Shown here: positions 7,903 through 16,773 of the stretch, in pieces
How the letters are laid out: each line of letters begins with the position of its first letter
Position numbering within the stretch: position 1 is the stretch's first letter
Assembly (NCBI RefSeq): GCF_000725125.1
Contig: NZ_JFCB01000016.1
Coordinates: forward strand, 62,001-126,000
Length of the DNA: 64,000 bases
Direction: 5' to 3'
Origin: Streptomyces toyocaensis
GTDB taxonomy: Bacteria > Actinomycetota > Actinomycetes > Streptomycetales > Streptomycetaceae
Translations under genes and position numbers: made by a program
The notes under the pieces: generated by a model
Told to the model about the DNA's origin: nothing
The model's database searches: none
Seen by the model: only the letters and a program-made list of their open reading frames with translations

Positions 7903-8565
7903 TCACGCCCTCCCCGGCGCCACCAGCCCCGACTCGTACGCCACGATGACCAGTTGGGCCCGGTCCCGGACCCCGAGCTTGCCCATCGTGCGGCTCACGT
8001 GGGTCTTGGCGGTGAGCGGGCTCAGGCCCAGCGACTCAGCGATCTCGGTGTTGTTCAGCCCGCGCGCGACCAGGGTGAGCACCTCGCGTTCGCGGTCGGA
8101 CAGGCACTCCGGGCCGGCGGCGACGGGCGCCGACGGGCTTCGGAGGAAACGTTCGATCAGCCGAGCCGTGGGGCCCGGTGAGAGCAGCGCCTCACCGGCC
8201 GCGACCGTGCGGATGGCGTCGAGGAGTTCGGCGGGCCGGGTGTCCTTCACCAGGAAGCCGGAGGCACCGGCGCGCAGCGCGTCCACGATGTTCTCGTCGG
8301 TGTCGTAGGTGGTGAGGACGAGGACCTTGACCCCCGCGAGGTCGTCGTCGGCCGCGATGCGGCGGGTCGCCTCGATGCCGTCGAGGTCCGGCATCCGGAT
8401 GTCCATGACGACGAGGTCGGCTGGCTCGGTACGGGCCAGTTCCACCGCCTGCCTGCCGGTGGCGGCCTGGCCCACGACCTCCATGTCGGGCGCCGACTCG
8501 ACGAGCATCGCGAACGCCTCCCGTACGAGGGTCTGGTCGTCGGCGAGCAGCACGCGGATGGTCAT
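7903..8565 (-). CDS. NarL/LuxR-family response regulator
   Basis: This is a 220-residue response regulator. The receiver domain has the acidic pair at DD9-10, phosphoacceptor Asp near 55 in MDIRMPD, and the conserved Lys in LVKD. A LuxR-type helix-turn-helix (about 152-210) contains LSDREREVLTLVARGLNNTEIAE. It is coupled to the kinase gene by an ATGA overlap and belongs to the MMPL-kinase-regulator operon. It likely controls that operon; the target is not known. Confidence 0.9.
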   Translation of the reverse strand: MTIRVLLADDQTLVREAFAMLVESAPDMEVVGQAATGRQAVELARTEPADLVVMDIRMPDLDGIEATRRIAADDDLAGVKVLVLTTYDTDENIVDALRAGASGFLVKDTRPAELLDAIRTVAAGEALLSPGPTARLIERFLRSPSAPVAAGPECLSDREREVLTLVARGLNNTEIAESLGLSPLTAKTHVSRTMGKLGVRDRAQLVIVAYESGLVAPGRA

Positions 8566-9806
8566 CCGGTGGTCCCTTCCCATGTCACGGTCGTCAGCGG
8601 CAGGGTCGCGGTCACCGTGAAGCCCCCGCCCTCCCGTGGTCCGGCGTCGAGTGTGCCACCCACGCTGCGGGCCCGTTCGCGCATGCCGACGAGTCCGAAT
8701 CCGGGGGTGCCGCCGGGGGTGGGCCCGGTGCCGTCGTCGGTGACGGACAGATGCAGGGTGCCGCCCTCCTCGCGCAGCTCGACGCGGACCGCCGGATCGG
8801 GACCGGCGTGCCGGACGGCGTTGGTCAGCGCCTCCTGCACGAGGCGGTAGGCGGCGGCGCCGACGGCGGGCGGAACGGGCCCCTTCACCCTGACGGCCGG
8901 TTCCACCCGGGCGCCCGCGAGGCGTGCGGCCGCCACCAGGTCGGGCACGCCGTCGAGGCCGGCCAGCGGGCCGCGGGCGTCGGCGGGGGCGCCGTTGTCG
9001 CGCAGCACCTCCAGGGTCGTACGGAGTTCCCCGCGTGCCGTCCGGCAGGTCCCGGCGATGTCGTCGAGGGCCTTGGCGACGGTCGCGCGGTCGAGGCGTT
9101 CGGGGTCGGCGGCCAGCACGTGTGCGGCGACGGAGGTCTGCACGCCGATGAGGGTGATGCTGTGGGCGAGCAGGTCGTGCAGGTCGCGGGCGATGCGCAG
9201 GCGTTCCTCGGCGACCCTGCGGCGGGCCTCCTCCTCGCGGGTGCGTTCGGCCCGTTCCGCGCGCTCGACGATGGCGGCGACGTACTGGCGGTAGAAGCGG
9301 ACGTCGACGCCGAACACGAGTACGGCGACGACCCAGCCGGTGATGCGGACCAGTTCCACGAAGCCGTCGGGATTGGTGAGGGCGTTCACGGTGAGGGTGG
9401 TGCCGATGACGACGGTGCCGAGGAGCAGGGTGCGGCGCGGTGGGCCGGTCGCGGCGACGGTGTAGAGGGCGATCATGGAACCGGCGACGGGCGCACCGTG
9501 GTTGTTGTCGAGGGCGTGGTAGGGCACGACCGGCGCCAGGACCAGCAGCAGCACGAGCACCGGGCGCCGTCGCCGCCACGCCAGCGGGACGTGGGCGGCG
9601 AGCAGCAGCGTCCAGCCGAGCGCGTCGGGCCGGCGGCCGTGGTCGACGAGCAGCGCGACGGCGATGGCGAGCACGGCGGTGCACGCGGCGAGGACCGCGT
9701 CGTTGCGGACGGCGTGCGGGGCGGTCAGGGGGTCACGGTTGATCGCCGCCATGATCCGCTCGCCGGTGCGGGGGCGCTCCACTGCCTGCGCTGTCTTCGT
9801 GTGCAC
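8562..9806 (-). CDS. NarL-type sensor histidine kinase
   Basis: This is a 414-residue membrane kinase of the HisKA_3 class. About five membrane helices lie in the first 160 residues, followed by a short coiled coil, the H-box RIARDLHDLLAHSITLIG with the phosphorylated His, and a HATPase domain (TDDGTGPTPGGTPGFGLVGMRER). The GTG at 9806 is preferred because GGAGG lies nine bases upstream; ATGs at 9815 and 9752 are alternatives. The sensor part is almost only membrane helices, which suits membrane stress or lipid signals. The cognate regulator follows directly. Confidence 0.88.
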   Translation of the reverse strand: MHTKTAQAVERPRTGERIMAAINRDPLTAPHAVRNDAVLAACTAVLAIAVALLVDHGRRPDALGWTLLLAAHVPLAWRRRRPVLVLLLVLAPVVPYHALDNNHGAPVAGSMIALYTVAATGPPRRTLLLGTVVIGTTLTVNALTNPDGFVELVRITGWVVAVLVFGVDVRFYRQYVAAIVERAERAERTREEEARRRVAEERLRIARDLHDLLAHSITLIGVQTSVAAHVLAADPERLDRATVAKALDDIAGTCRTARGELRTTLEVLRDNGAPADARGPLAGLDGVPDLVAAARLAGARVEPAVRVKGPVPPAVGAAAYRLVQEALTNAVRHAGPDPAVRVELREEGGTLHLSVTDDGTGPTPGGTPGFGLVGMRERARSVGGTLDAGPREGGGFTVTATLPLTTVTWEGTTG

Positions 9807-9827
9807 GGGGTCCATCCTCCGGGAGGA

Positions 9828-9856
9828 GGGCGCCCCTCCGGGAGGGAGGGGCGCCC
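9828..9856 (-). terminator. Intercistronic hairpin between MMPL and kinase genes
   Basis: A perfect 12-bp inverted repeat (GGGCGCCCCTCC and its complement) with a 5-base loop lies between the MMPL stop and the kinase start. It has no T tract. It could partly terminate transcription or stabilise the MMPL message so that less kinase than transporter is made. Confidence 0.6.
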
Positions 9857-9862
9857 GGGTGG

Positions 9863-11938
9863 CTACACCGGTTCCGGCTGCCGTTCGCGCGGGGCCGGAT
9901 CCAGGGTCCGGGAGAGCCTGCCGGGCCACCACAGCCGGCGGCGCAGCAGCACGCTCGCCGTGGTGACCAGGTAGGTGCGGACGAGGAAGGTGTCGAGGAG
10001 CACGCCGACCGCGATGACGAAGCCGAGTTCGACCAGCGGCACCAGCGGCAGGGTGGTGAGGACGGCGAAGGTCGCGGCGAGCACGACGCCGGCGGAGGCG
10101 ATCACCCCGCCCGTGGTGCGCAGTGCCGTCAGCGCGGCGGCCTCGGGTTCGGCGCCGCTCAGGGATTCCTCCCGCATGCGGTGCATGAGGAAGATGCCGT
10201 AGTCGACGCCGAGGGCGACCAGGAACACGAAGGACAGCAGTCCGAGTCCGGGGTCGGTGCCGGCGAAGCCGAACAGCGGCTCGAAGACCAGCCCGCCGAT
10301 GCCGAGGGCGGCGCCCCAGACGGCGACCACGGCGGCGAGCAGCAGCAGCGGTGCGACGAGGCTGCGCAGCAGGACCACGAGGATCACGAACACGGCGGCG
10401 AGCACCAGCGGCACGATCACCTTGCGGTCGCGCGCCTCACTGTCGGCGAGGTCGAGCTGCTGCGCGCTGGGGCCGCCGACGTGGGCGCCGTCGTCGAGGG
10501 TGTCGCGCAGGGCCTCGATGGTGCGGGTCTCGCCCGGCGATTCCGGGGCGGCGGTGGTGAAGACGGCGATCTCGGTCCAGCCCGCGCCGCTGCGCCCGGC
10601 GGCGGCGTCGGCGACCCCTTCGGTGCTGCGGGCCTTGTCCACCACGGCGTCGGCCCGACCGGTCGGTGCCATCACGGTGAGCGGCCGGCTGCTGCGCTCG
10701 GGGTACTCCTCCGCCAGGGTCCGCATCGCGGTGATGGACTCGGGCCGGTCGGTGAAGGAGTCCTCCTGCTTGAGGCTGCCGTTCAGGTTGAGCGTGCCGA
10801 GGGCGAGGCCGCCGAGGAGTACGGCGCCGCCCGCGAGGACGACGGCGGGGCGCCGGGCGGCCGAGGTGCCCATGGCGGCGAACAGCGACCGGCGCGCCGT
10901 GGGCGTGCTGCCGAGGGCGGGGATCAGCGGCCAGAACACGCGGCGCCCGAGCAGGACGAGGACTGCGGGGAGCAGGGTCGTCATGGCCACGAGCGCGGCC
11001 AGCACCCCGATCATGCCGACCGGGCCCATGCCCCGGCTGCTGTTGAGGTCGGCGGCGAGCAGGCACAGCAGCCCGGCGGCGACGGTGCCGGAGGAGGCGA
11101 GGATCGCCGGTCCGCAGCCGCGCAGGGCGGCGCGCATCGCGTCGTACGGCCGCTCGTGGCGGCGTAGTTCCTCGCGGTAGCGGGAGACGAGCAGCAGGGC
11201 GTAGTCGGTGCCGGCGCCGAGGACGAGGACGGTCATGATGCCGCCGCTCTGTCCCGTGATGGTGACGTCGAACAGTTCGTGCAGTCCGTACCCGGCGGCC
11301 ATCGCCACGGCGGCGGCGACGCCCGCGACGGCGAGCGGGACCAGCCACAGGAAGGGGCTGCGGTAGATCAGCACCAGCAGCACGGTGACGACGCCGAGGG
11401 TGGCCAGCAGCAGGGTGCCGTCGATGGTCCCGAACACCTTGCCCATGTCGGTGTTGAGCGCGCCGGGCCCGCCGACGTCGACGCTCAGCCCGCCCGGTCC
11501 CTCGGTGATCGCGCGGACCCCGTCGACGAACGCGTCCCTGGCCTCCTCGTCCTGGCCCGGCGCGGTACTGGAGACCGGGTACATGAGGGTGCTGCCGTCC
11601 TCGGAGGGGATGCCATGCGGGGGGCCCGACAGCTCGTAGCCGCTCTCCACCTGCGCGACCTGCTCGGCGGCGGCCTCCCGGTCGGCGGCGGTCAGTCCGC
11701 CGTCCCGGTGGTACACCAGCACCAGGTCGGTGGACTCGCCACCGGGCAACGCGTCCTGGATGCGCGCTACTTGAGTGGAGTCCGCGCTGTCGGGCAGGTA
11801 GTCGACGGCCCGGTTCTGCTGCACCTCGCTGAACTTGCCGGCCAGCGGCCCGACCAGCACGAGCGCGGCCATCCACAGCCCGACGACCGCCCACGGCACG
11901 AGGCGCCGTCGCCGTACGTGTGTCCTTGCGTCCCCCAT
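9863..11938 (-). CDS. MMPL-family membrane transporter
   Basis: This is a 691-residue RND-superfamily protein of the MMPL class, exporters of lipids or hydrophobic compounds in actinobacteria. It has two homologous halves, each with one helix, an extracytoplasmic domain and a five-helix block; the signature GAGTDYALLLVSRYREELRR and the second-half LGVDYGIFLMHRMREE carry the family Asp-Tyr motif for proton coupling. The next genes encode a two-component system on the same strand, suggesting export regulated by envelope signals. The substrate is unknown. Confidence 0.9.
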   Translation of the reverse strand: MGDARTHVRRRRLVPWAVVGLWMAALVLVGPLAGKFSEVQQNRAVDYLPDSADSTQVARIQDALPGGESTDLVLVYHRDGGLTAADREAAAEQVAQVESGYELSGPPHGIPSEDGSTLMYPVSSTAPGQDEEARDAFVDGVRAITEGPGGLSVDVGGPGALNTDMGKVFGTIDGTLLLATLGVVTVLLVLIYRSPFLWLVPLAVAGVAAAVAMAAGYGLHELFDVTITGQSGGIMTVLVLGAGTDYALLLVSRYREELRRHERPYDAMRAALRGCGPAILASSGTVAAGLLCLLAADLNSSRGMGPVGMIGVLAALVAMTTLLPAVLVLLGRRVFWPLIPALGSTPTARRSLFAAMGTSAARRPAVVLAGGAVLLGGLALGTLNLNGSLKQEDSFTDRPESITAMRTLAEEYPERSSRPLTVMAPTGRADAVVDKARSTEGVADAAAGRSGAGWTEIAVFTTAAPESPGETRTIEALRDTLDDGAHVGGPSAQQLDLADSEARDRKVIVPLVLAAVFVILVVLLRSLVAPLLLLAAVVAVWGAALGIGGLVFEPLFGFAGTDPGLGLLSFVFLVALGVDYGIFLMHRMREESLSGAEPEAAALTALRTTGGVIASAGVVLAATFAVLTTLPLVPLVELGFVIAVGVLLDTFLVRTYLVTTASVLLRRRLWWPGRLSRTLDPAPRERQPEPV

Positions 11939-12125
11939 GAGCCGGGGCTCCCCTCCGGTCGGGTGTCTGGGTCGGTGTCCAGCCTCCCGGCACAGGGGAT
12001 CGGGTTCGTCGGGCGCGAGACCGAGTTGCGGGGTACTGCGACGGGCGGCCGGGAACGGCGGTTACTCCCGCGGGAGTACGGGGCCGGAGCAGGCCATTGC
12101 CGTGTGTGCGCGGGGTGGGCCATTC

Positions 12126-12365
12126 ATGACGTTCATGACCACGGTGTCCGTACGACCGGCCGGCCCCTCCGAACTCTCCTATGTGCACCACTTGTTGGTG
12201 GCCTGGTACGGGGCGGGGACGGCGCCGTCGCCGGAGGCGCTGGAGCACTTCCTGCGGCACGGCCTGGTGGGTGTGGCCGAGGTGGCCGGAGCGGTGGTGG
12301 GGTGCGCGGCGGCGGAGTCGCCGTCCCCCGGCCACATGCGTCTGTGCGCTGTCGCCGTCGCATGA
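12126..12365 (+). pseudogene. Truncated GNAT-like acetyltransferase
   Basis: A 79-codon reading frame starts MTFMTTVSVRPAGPSELSYV and continues through GVAEVAGAVVGCAAAE to LCAVAVA, which looks like the first half of a GNAT acetyltransferase up to the strand before the acetyl-CoA loop. It then meets a TGA. In another frame just downstream, GQVGRSL resembles the missing acetyl-CoA-binding motif, so a small frameshift is plausible. The rest of the domain is cut off by the convergent TerB-like gene. It is probably decayed; a very short functional protein cannot be excluded. Confidence 0.55.
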
Positions 12366-12418
12366 CATCGGGACAGGTGGGGCGTTCGCTCCGGCGTGGC
12401 CGCCGGGTCCGGTTCCGG

Positions 12419-13120
12419 TCAGGACGGTGTGCGGGCCGCCGCCAGGAGGCGGTTCACGTCGTCCGCGCAGATGGTGAGGGCCGCGCCGACCGTGGCCAGG
12501 GCGTCGCGTTCGGCGGGGGTGTAAGGGCCGTCGGCGAGGGCGATGCGGGCGCCCTGGAGGAGGATCGACTCACGGCCGGGGGCGGCCAGGTGTGGGGCCA
12601 GGGGGTCCAGGGCCTCGTGGAGCTCGATGGCGAGACCCGCCGTGCAGGGCTCACCGGTGAAGCGGCCGGTGTCCGCCTCCAGCGCCTCGACGAGCGCGGC
12701 GAGCTGCTCCTCCGTGCAGTCGTCGAAGCCGGCCGCGCGCACCCCGGCGGCGGCCGTTTCCAGCGAGGCGCGGGAGCAGATGCCGCCCGCGGCCAGGACC
12801 GCGAGGGCGACGGTGTGGACGGCGTCGCGGAGCATCGCGGAGAAGCGCGTGGTGGTGGGGTGGTCCAGGACGTCGGTGCCGAAGTGGCGGCGGCAGGCGG
12901 CGCACTCGACGGTCGGGGCGGACGCGCCGCGCGGCAGCACGGGCACGCCGAGCAGGGTGAAGCGGCGTCGTCCGGTGAGCCGCTGGTAGTTGCGGTCGCC
13001 GCCGCAGCCGGGGCAGAAGAACTCCCCGTCGCCGACGGCCGTCCACGCGGTGCGGGTGCCCATCAGGCGCGACAGTCCGGCAGCAGCGGCACGGCTGGTG
13101 GTTCCCCGTTCTGGCAGCAC
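12419..13120 (-). CDS. TerB-like domain protein with N-terminal zinc ribbon
   Basis: This is a 233-residue soluble protein. The N-terminal part has two CxxC pairs (CPGCGG and CAACRR) that would form a zinc ribbon. The C-terminal 140 residues resemble the helical TerB tellurite-resistance fold, with acidic segments such as ALADGPYTPAERDAL. Single TerB-domain genes are common in streptomycetes without the full ter operon, and their role is unclear. No ter partners occur nearby. Confidence 0.72.
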   Translation of the reverse strand: MLPERGTTSRAAAAGLSRLMGTRTAWTAVGDGEFFCPGCGGDRNYQRLTGRRRFTLLGVPVLPRGASAPTVECAACRRHFGTDVLDHPTTTRFSAMLRDAVHTVALAVLAAGGICSRASLETAAAGVRAAGFDDCTEEQLAALVEALEADTGRFTGEPCTAGLAIELHEALDPLAPHLAAPGRESILLQGARIALADGPYTPAERDALATVGAALTICADDVNRLLAAARTPS

Positions 13121-13254
13121 GTCGCACCTCCATCAACGCCACAGCACCATCGCCGCGCTTGCGTGATGTTAGCCACATCCGCGAGGTGGAGTCAGCACCC
13201 TGGACGAGACCTTTCCGTGACCTCCACAGCCATTGGCCGGTAACCGACGGCGCC

Positions 13255-13278
13255 CCGCCCGCCCGGAAAGGCGGACGG
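13255..13278 (-). terminator. Hairpin downstream of leuA
   Basis: A 9-bp stem (CCGCCCGCC with GGCGGACGG, one G-U pair) and 6-base loop begins 28 bp after the leuA stop. It fits a GC-rich Streptomyces terminator without a T run. Confidence 0.5.
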
Positions 13279-13305
13279 AGCCCTCAAACCCCACGAAAAG
13301 GCTGC

Positions 13306-15027
13306 TCAGCGCGTTGCGCGGTTGACGGCCGAGACGACCGCCTTCAGCGAGGCCCGCGTGGTGTTCGCGTCGATTCCGATGCCCCACAGAACCTTGTCGC
13401 CGATGGCGCACTCGATGTACGAGGCGGCCTGCGCGGAGGCGCCCTCGCTCATGGTGTGCTCCTGGTAGTCGAGCAGGCGTACGTCGACGCCGATGCCCTG
13501 CAGCGCGTCGAAGAAGGCGGAGATCGGCCCGTTGCCGGAGCCGGTCAGGGTGGTCTGCTCGCCGTCGACGGTGGCCTCGACCGTGAGGGTGTCCACGCCG
13601 TCGCGGTCGGTGGTGCTCTGCCCGTTGGCGACCTGGATGCGGCCCCAGGGGTTCTCCGGGTTGGGCAGGTACTCGTCCTGGAAGACCGCCCAGATGTCGG
13701 CCGGCGTGATCTCGCCGCCCTCGGCGTCCGTCTTCGCCTGGATGATCTTCGAGAACTCGATCTGCATCCGGCGCGGCAGGTCCAGCTTGTGGTCGTTCTT
13801 CAGGACGTACGCGATGCCGCCCTTGCCGGACTGCGAGTTGACCCGGATGACGGCCTCGTAGGAGCGGCCGACGTCCTTGGGGTCGATGGGCAGGTAAGGG
13901 ACCGCCCACTCGATGTCGTCGACGGTGACGCCCTTGGCGGCCGCGTCGGCCTCCATGGCGTCGAAGCCCTTCTTGATGGCGTCCTGGTGGGAGCCGGAGA
14001 AGGACGTGTAGACCAGGTCGCCCACATACGGGTGGCGCGGGTGGACCTCCATCTGGTTGCAGTACTCCCACGTGCGACGGATCTCGTCGATGTCGGAGAA
14101 GTCGATCTGCGGGTCGACGCCCTGGGAGAACAGGTTCATGCCCAGCGTGACCAGGTCGACGTTGCCGGTGCGCTCGCCCTGCCCGAACAGACAGCCCTCG
14201 ACACGGTCGGCGCCGGCCATCAGCGCCAGTTCGGCGGCGGCGACGGCCGTACCGCGGTCGTTGTGCGGGTGGACCGACAGGCAGACGTGGTCACGGCGGG
14301 ACAGGTGGCGCCCCATCCACTCGAAGCGGTCGGCGTGCGTGGAGGGGGTGGAGCGCTCGACGGTGGCGGGCAGGTTGAGGATGATCTCGCGGCCCGGGCC
14401 GGGCTGGTAGACGTCCATCACCGCCTCGCAGACCTCCAGCGCGAAGTCCAGCTCGGTGTCGGTGAAGATCTCCGGGCTGTACTGGTAGCCGAACTCGGTC
14501 TCGTCGCCCAGCAGTTTCTCGGCGTACTCCATCACCAGGCGGGTGCCGTCGACGGCGATCTGCTTGATGTCGTCCTTGGAGCCGCGGAAGACCACCCGCC
14601 GGAAGACCGGGGCGGTGGCGTTGTACAGGTGGACGGTGGCGCGCTTGGCGCCCTTCAGGGACTCCACCGTCCGTTCGATCAGGTCCTCACGGGCCTGGGT
14701 CAGTACGGAGATGGTGACGTCGTCCGGGATGGCGTCCGGGTCCTCGACGATGGAGCGCACGAAGTCGAAGTCGGTCTGGCCGGAGGCGGGGAAGCCGACC
14801 TCGATCTCCTTGTAGCCCATCCTGACCAGCAGGTCGAACATCGCGCGCTTGCGGGCGGGTGACATGGGGTCGATCAGGGCCTGGTTGCCGTCGCGCAGGT
14901 CGGTGGAGAGCCAGCGGGGGGCGGTGGTGATCCGCTTCTGCGGCCACGTGCGGCCGGGGAGATCGACCTGCTCGTAGCGGCCGTACTTCTGGATCGGCAT
15001 GGAACTGGGCTGCTGGCGGTTTGCCAT
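13306..15027 (-). CDS. leuA: 2-isopropylmalate synthase
   Basis: LeuA (573 residues) condenses acetyl-CoA with 2-oxoisovalerate, the first committed step of leucine synthesis. The TIM-barrel domain has STDLRDGNQALIDPM (metal and substrate site, about 39-53) and SVHPHNDRGTAVA (metal His). The C-terminal regulatory domain, from about 430 on, binds leucine for feedback inhibition. The length matches the long actinobacterial class. GAGGAG lies upstream of the ATG. A leucine-codon leader peptide lies 88 bp upstream, giving transcription-level control as well. Confidence 0.95.
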   Translation of the reverse strand: MANRQQPSSMPIQKYGRYEQVDLPGRTWPQKRITTAPRWLSTDLRDGNQALIDPMSPARKRAMFDLLVRMGYKEIEVGFPASGQTDFDFVRSIVEDPDAIPDDVTISVLTQAREDLIERTVESLKGAKRATVHLYNATAPVFRRVVFRGSKDDIKQIAVDGTRLVMEYAEKLLGDETEFGYQYSPEIFTDTELDFALEVCEAVMDVYQPGPGREIILNLPATVERSTPSTHADRFEWMGRHLSRRDHVCLSVHPHNDRGTAVAAAELALMAGADRVEGCLFGQGERTGNVDLVTLGMNLFSQGVDPQIDFSDIDEIRRTWEYCNQMEVHPRHPYVGDLVYTSFSGSHQDAIKKGFDAMEADAAAKGVTVDDIEWAVPYLPIDPKDVGRSYEAVIRVNSQSGKGGIAYVLKNDHKLDLPRRMQIEFSKIIQAKTDAEGGEITPADIWAVFQDEYLPNPENPWGRIQVANGQSTTDRDGVDTLTVEATVDGEQTTLTGSGNGPISAFFDALQGIGVDVRLLDYQEHTMSEGASAQAASYIECAIGDKVLWGIGIDANTTRASLKAVVSAVNRATR

Positions 15028-15070
15028 GGTGCGTGGGCTCCTCGGAGGTCCGCGGGGTGTCCTGGTGGAC

Positions 15071-15113
15071 GGCCGACGGCGCAGCGCCGAACTCCGCGGG
15101 GAGGGGGTCGGCC
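15071..15113 (-). promoter_or_regulatory. leuA leader RNA structure (LEU-type element)
   Basis: Between the leader peptide stop and leuA, GTCGGCC (15107-15113) can pair with GGCCGAC (15071-15077), enclosing GGCGCAGCGCC. The structure starts two bases after the leader stop, so a ribosome stalled on the leucine codons would change its folding. A conserved pseudoknot named LEU has been predicted upstream of leuA across Actinobacteria in published comparative work; I infer that this is the local copy but could not fold it. Confidence 0.55.
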
Positions 15114-15114
15114 T

Positions 15115-15165
15115 CTACTGCGGACCCTCACCGCGGCAGCTAAGGAGAAGCAGCCCGAAACGCAT
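15115..15165 (-). CDS. leuA leader peptide
   Basis: This is a 16-codon reading frame, MRFGLLLLSCRGEGPQ, with four consecutive leucine codons (CTG CTT CTC CTT), two of them CTT, which is uncommon in such GC-rich coding sequence. It is the expected sensor for leucyl-tRNA supply: slow decoding of these codons would alter the downstream RNA fold and raise leuA expression. A possible -10 (TAAGCT, 15176-15181) would start the message only a few bases before the ATG. Confidence 0.78.
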   Translation of the reverse strand: MRFGLLLLSCRGEGPQ

Positions 15166-15356
15166 GATGCTTCGCAGCTTAACCGAGACGGCCACCGTGC
15201 GAGGGTCCGTATCAGTATGCGGGACCGTCGGGACGAAGGGGACAAAGAGTGCTGTATACCACTTGCCGTCAGCCCAGGAGGTGAAGTGGCGGAGCATTTC
15301 GCTCATCATGACTGCGAGGGGTGACAGCGTCATCACGCAGTGCGATGGTGCTGGGC

Positions 15357-16427
15357 ATGACCGAGAACGGGGGCTTCGAGCCCGTCTTCTGCACCATCGT
15401 CCCGCCGCACGTCCTCGACCATCTCGCGCAGGCCGAGGACCCCGTGGTCCACGGCCCCGCGCGCCGCACCCTCCGGCGCGACGCCTACGAGCGCACCCGG
15501 CGCCGGCTGACCACGGTCGTCGGCGCCCCGGCCGTCGCCACGCTCGCCGACGCCGAGCCGGGCGAGCCGCGCCGCACCGTGTACGACGCCCGGCACGGCA
15601 CCGACCTGCCGGGCAGAAAGGTGCGCGGCGAGGGCGACGCGCCCGGCAAGGACGCCACCGTCAACCGCGCCTACGCCGGTCTCGGCGCCACGTTCGAGCT
15701 GTTCCTGACGGCGTACGCCCGCGACTCGATCGACGGCGGCGGACTGCCGATGGACGCGACCGTGCACTACGACGAGGACTACAACAACGCCTTCTGGAAC
15801 GGCGAGCAGATGGTCTTCGGCGACGGGGACGGGGAGATCTTCCTCGACTTCACCATCCCCGTCGACGTCATCGGCCACGAACTCGCCCACGGTGTCACGC
15901 AGTACACCGCGAACCTGGACTACTTCGGCCAGTCCGGCGCGCTCAACGAGTCGGTGTCGGACGTCTTCGGCGCGCTGATCAAGCAGTACACGCTCGGCCA
16001 GACCGCCGAGGAGGCCGACTGGCTGATCGGGGCCGGCCTGCTCGCCCCGCGGGTCACGGGCGAGGCGCTGCGCTCCATGAAGGCGCCGGGCACGGCGTAC
16101 GACGACGACGTGCTCGGCAAGGACCCGCAGCCGGCGACGATGGACGACTACGTCCGCACCGGCCGGGACAACGGCGGCGTGCACATCAACTCCGGCATCC
16201 CCAATCACGCCTTCTACGTGGCGGCCACCACGCTGGGCGGGCACGCCTGGGAGCGGGCCGGGCAGGTCTGGTACGACGTGCTGACGGGCGGCGAGCTCCA
16301 GCAGGACGCGCAGTTCACGGACTTCGCGACCCTGACGGTGAAGGCGGCGCGCGCCCGGTACGGGGAGGGCGAGGAGCTCCAGGCGGTGACGAAGGCCTGG
16401 GAGCGGGTGGGGGTGCGGACGCTGTAG
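15357..16427 (+). CDS. Protealysin-like M4 metallopeptidase
   Basis: This is a 356-residue thermolysin-family zinc protease. The zinc motif HELAH is at about 174-178, the third ligand Glu and Asp relay are in GALNESVSDVFG, and the active-site His is in GVHINSGIPNHAF. There is no signal peptide; instead a short propeptide carries PPHVL (about 16-20), the mark of protealysin-like enzymes rather than secreted thermolysins. The ATG at 15357 is used because the upstream extension is unlike the family. The next gene encodes an emfourin-like inhibitor, the usual partner. Confidence 0.9.
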   Translation: MTENGGFEPVFCTIVPPHVLDHLAQAEDPVVHGPARRTLRRDAYERTRRRLTTVVGAPAVATLADAEPGEPRRTVYDARHGTDLPGRKVRGEGDAPGKDATVNRAYAGLGATFELFLTAYARDSIDGGGLPMDATVHYDEDYNNAFWNGEQMVFGDGDGEIFLDFTIPVDVIGHELAHGVTQYTANLDYFGQSGALNESVSDVFGALIKQYTLGQTAEEADWLIGAGLLAPRVTGEALRSMKAPGTAYDDDVLGKDPQPATMDDYVRTGRDNGGVHINSGIPNHAFYVAATTLGGHAWERAGQVWYDVLTGGELQQDAQFTDFATLTVKAARARYGEGEELQAVTKAWERVGVRTL

Positions 16428-16448
16428 TTCCGTACTAGACACGGACCC

Positions 16449-16715
16449 ATGCGTATTCAGGTGCGGCGCACGGGCGGGTTCGCGGGGATCGAACGGCGGG
16501 CCGAGGTGGACACCTCGGGACGGGCCGACGCCCACGAGTGGCACGCCCTGGCCGAGCGGGTCCTGGCCGCAGGCCGGGACACACCGCCGGCCGGGGTGCC
16601 GGACGGCTTCAGCTACCGGATCACGGTGGACGGGAGGTCGGTGTACTGCGCGGACCCCCGGCTGACGGAGGAGCAGCGGCGGCTGATCCGCGCCGTGCTC
16701 AAGGAGGGCGCGTAA
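16449..16715 (+). CDS. Emfourin-like inhibitor of the M4 protease
   Basis: This is an 88-residue protein matching the emfourin pattern: RRTGGFAGIERRAEVDT at the N-terminus, PDGFSYRITVDG in the middle and a final helix LTEEQRRLIRAVL. Emfourin is a slow-binding inhibitor encoded next to protealysin, and the 21-bp gap after the protease stop indicates one operon. The pair likely keeps a cytoplasmic or non-classically released protease in check. The assignment is from remembered family features, not a search. Confidence 0.8.
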   Translation: MRIQVRRTGGFAGIERRAEVDTSGRADAHEWHALAERVLAAGRDTPPAGVPDGFSYRITVDGRSVYCADPRLTEEQRRLIRAVLKEGA

Positions 16716-16773
16716 CCGCCCTGCGGCGCAGGGGCGTTGACTTCGCTCCGCGTCGGTGCGGATGATCCGGGCC

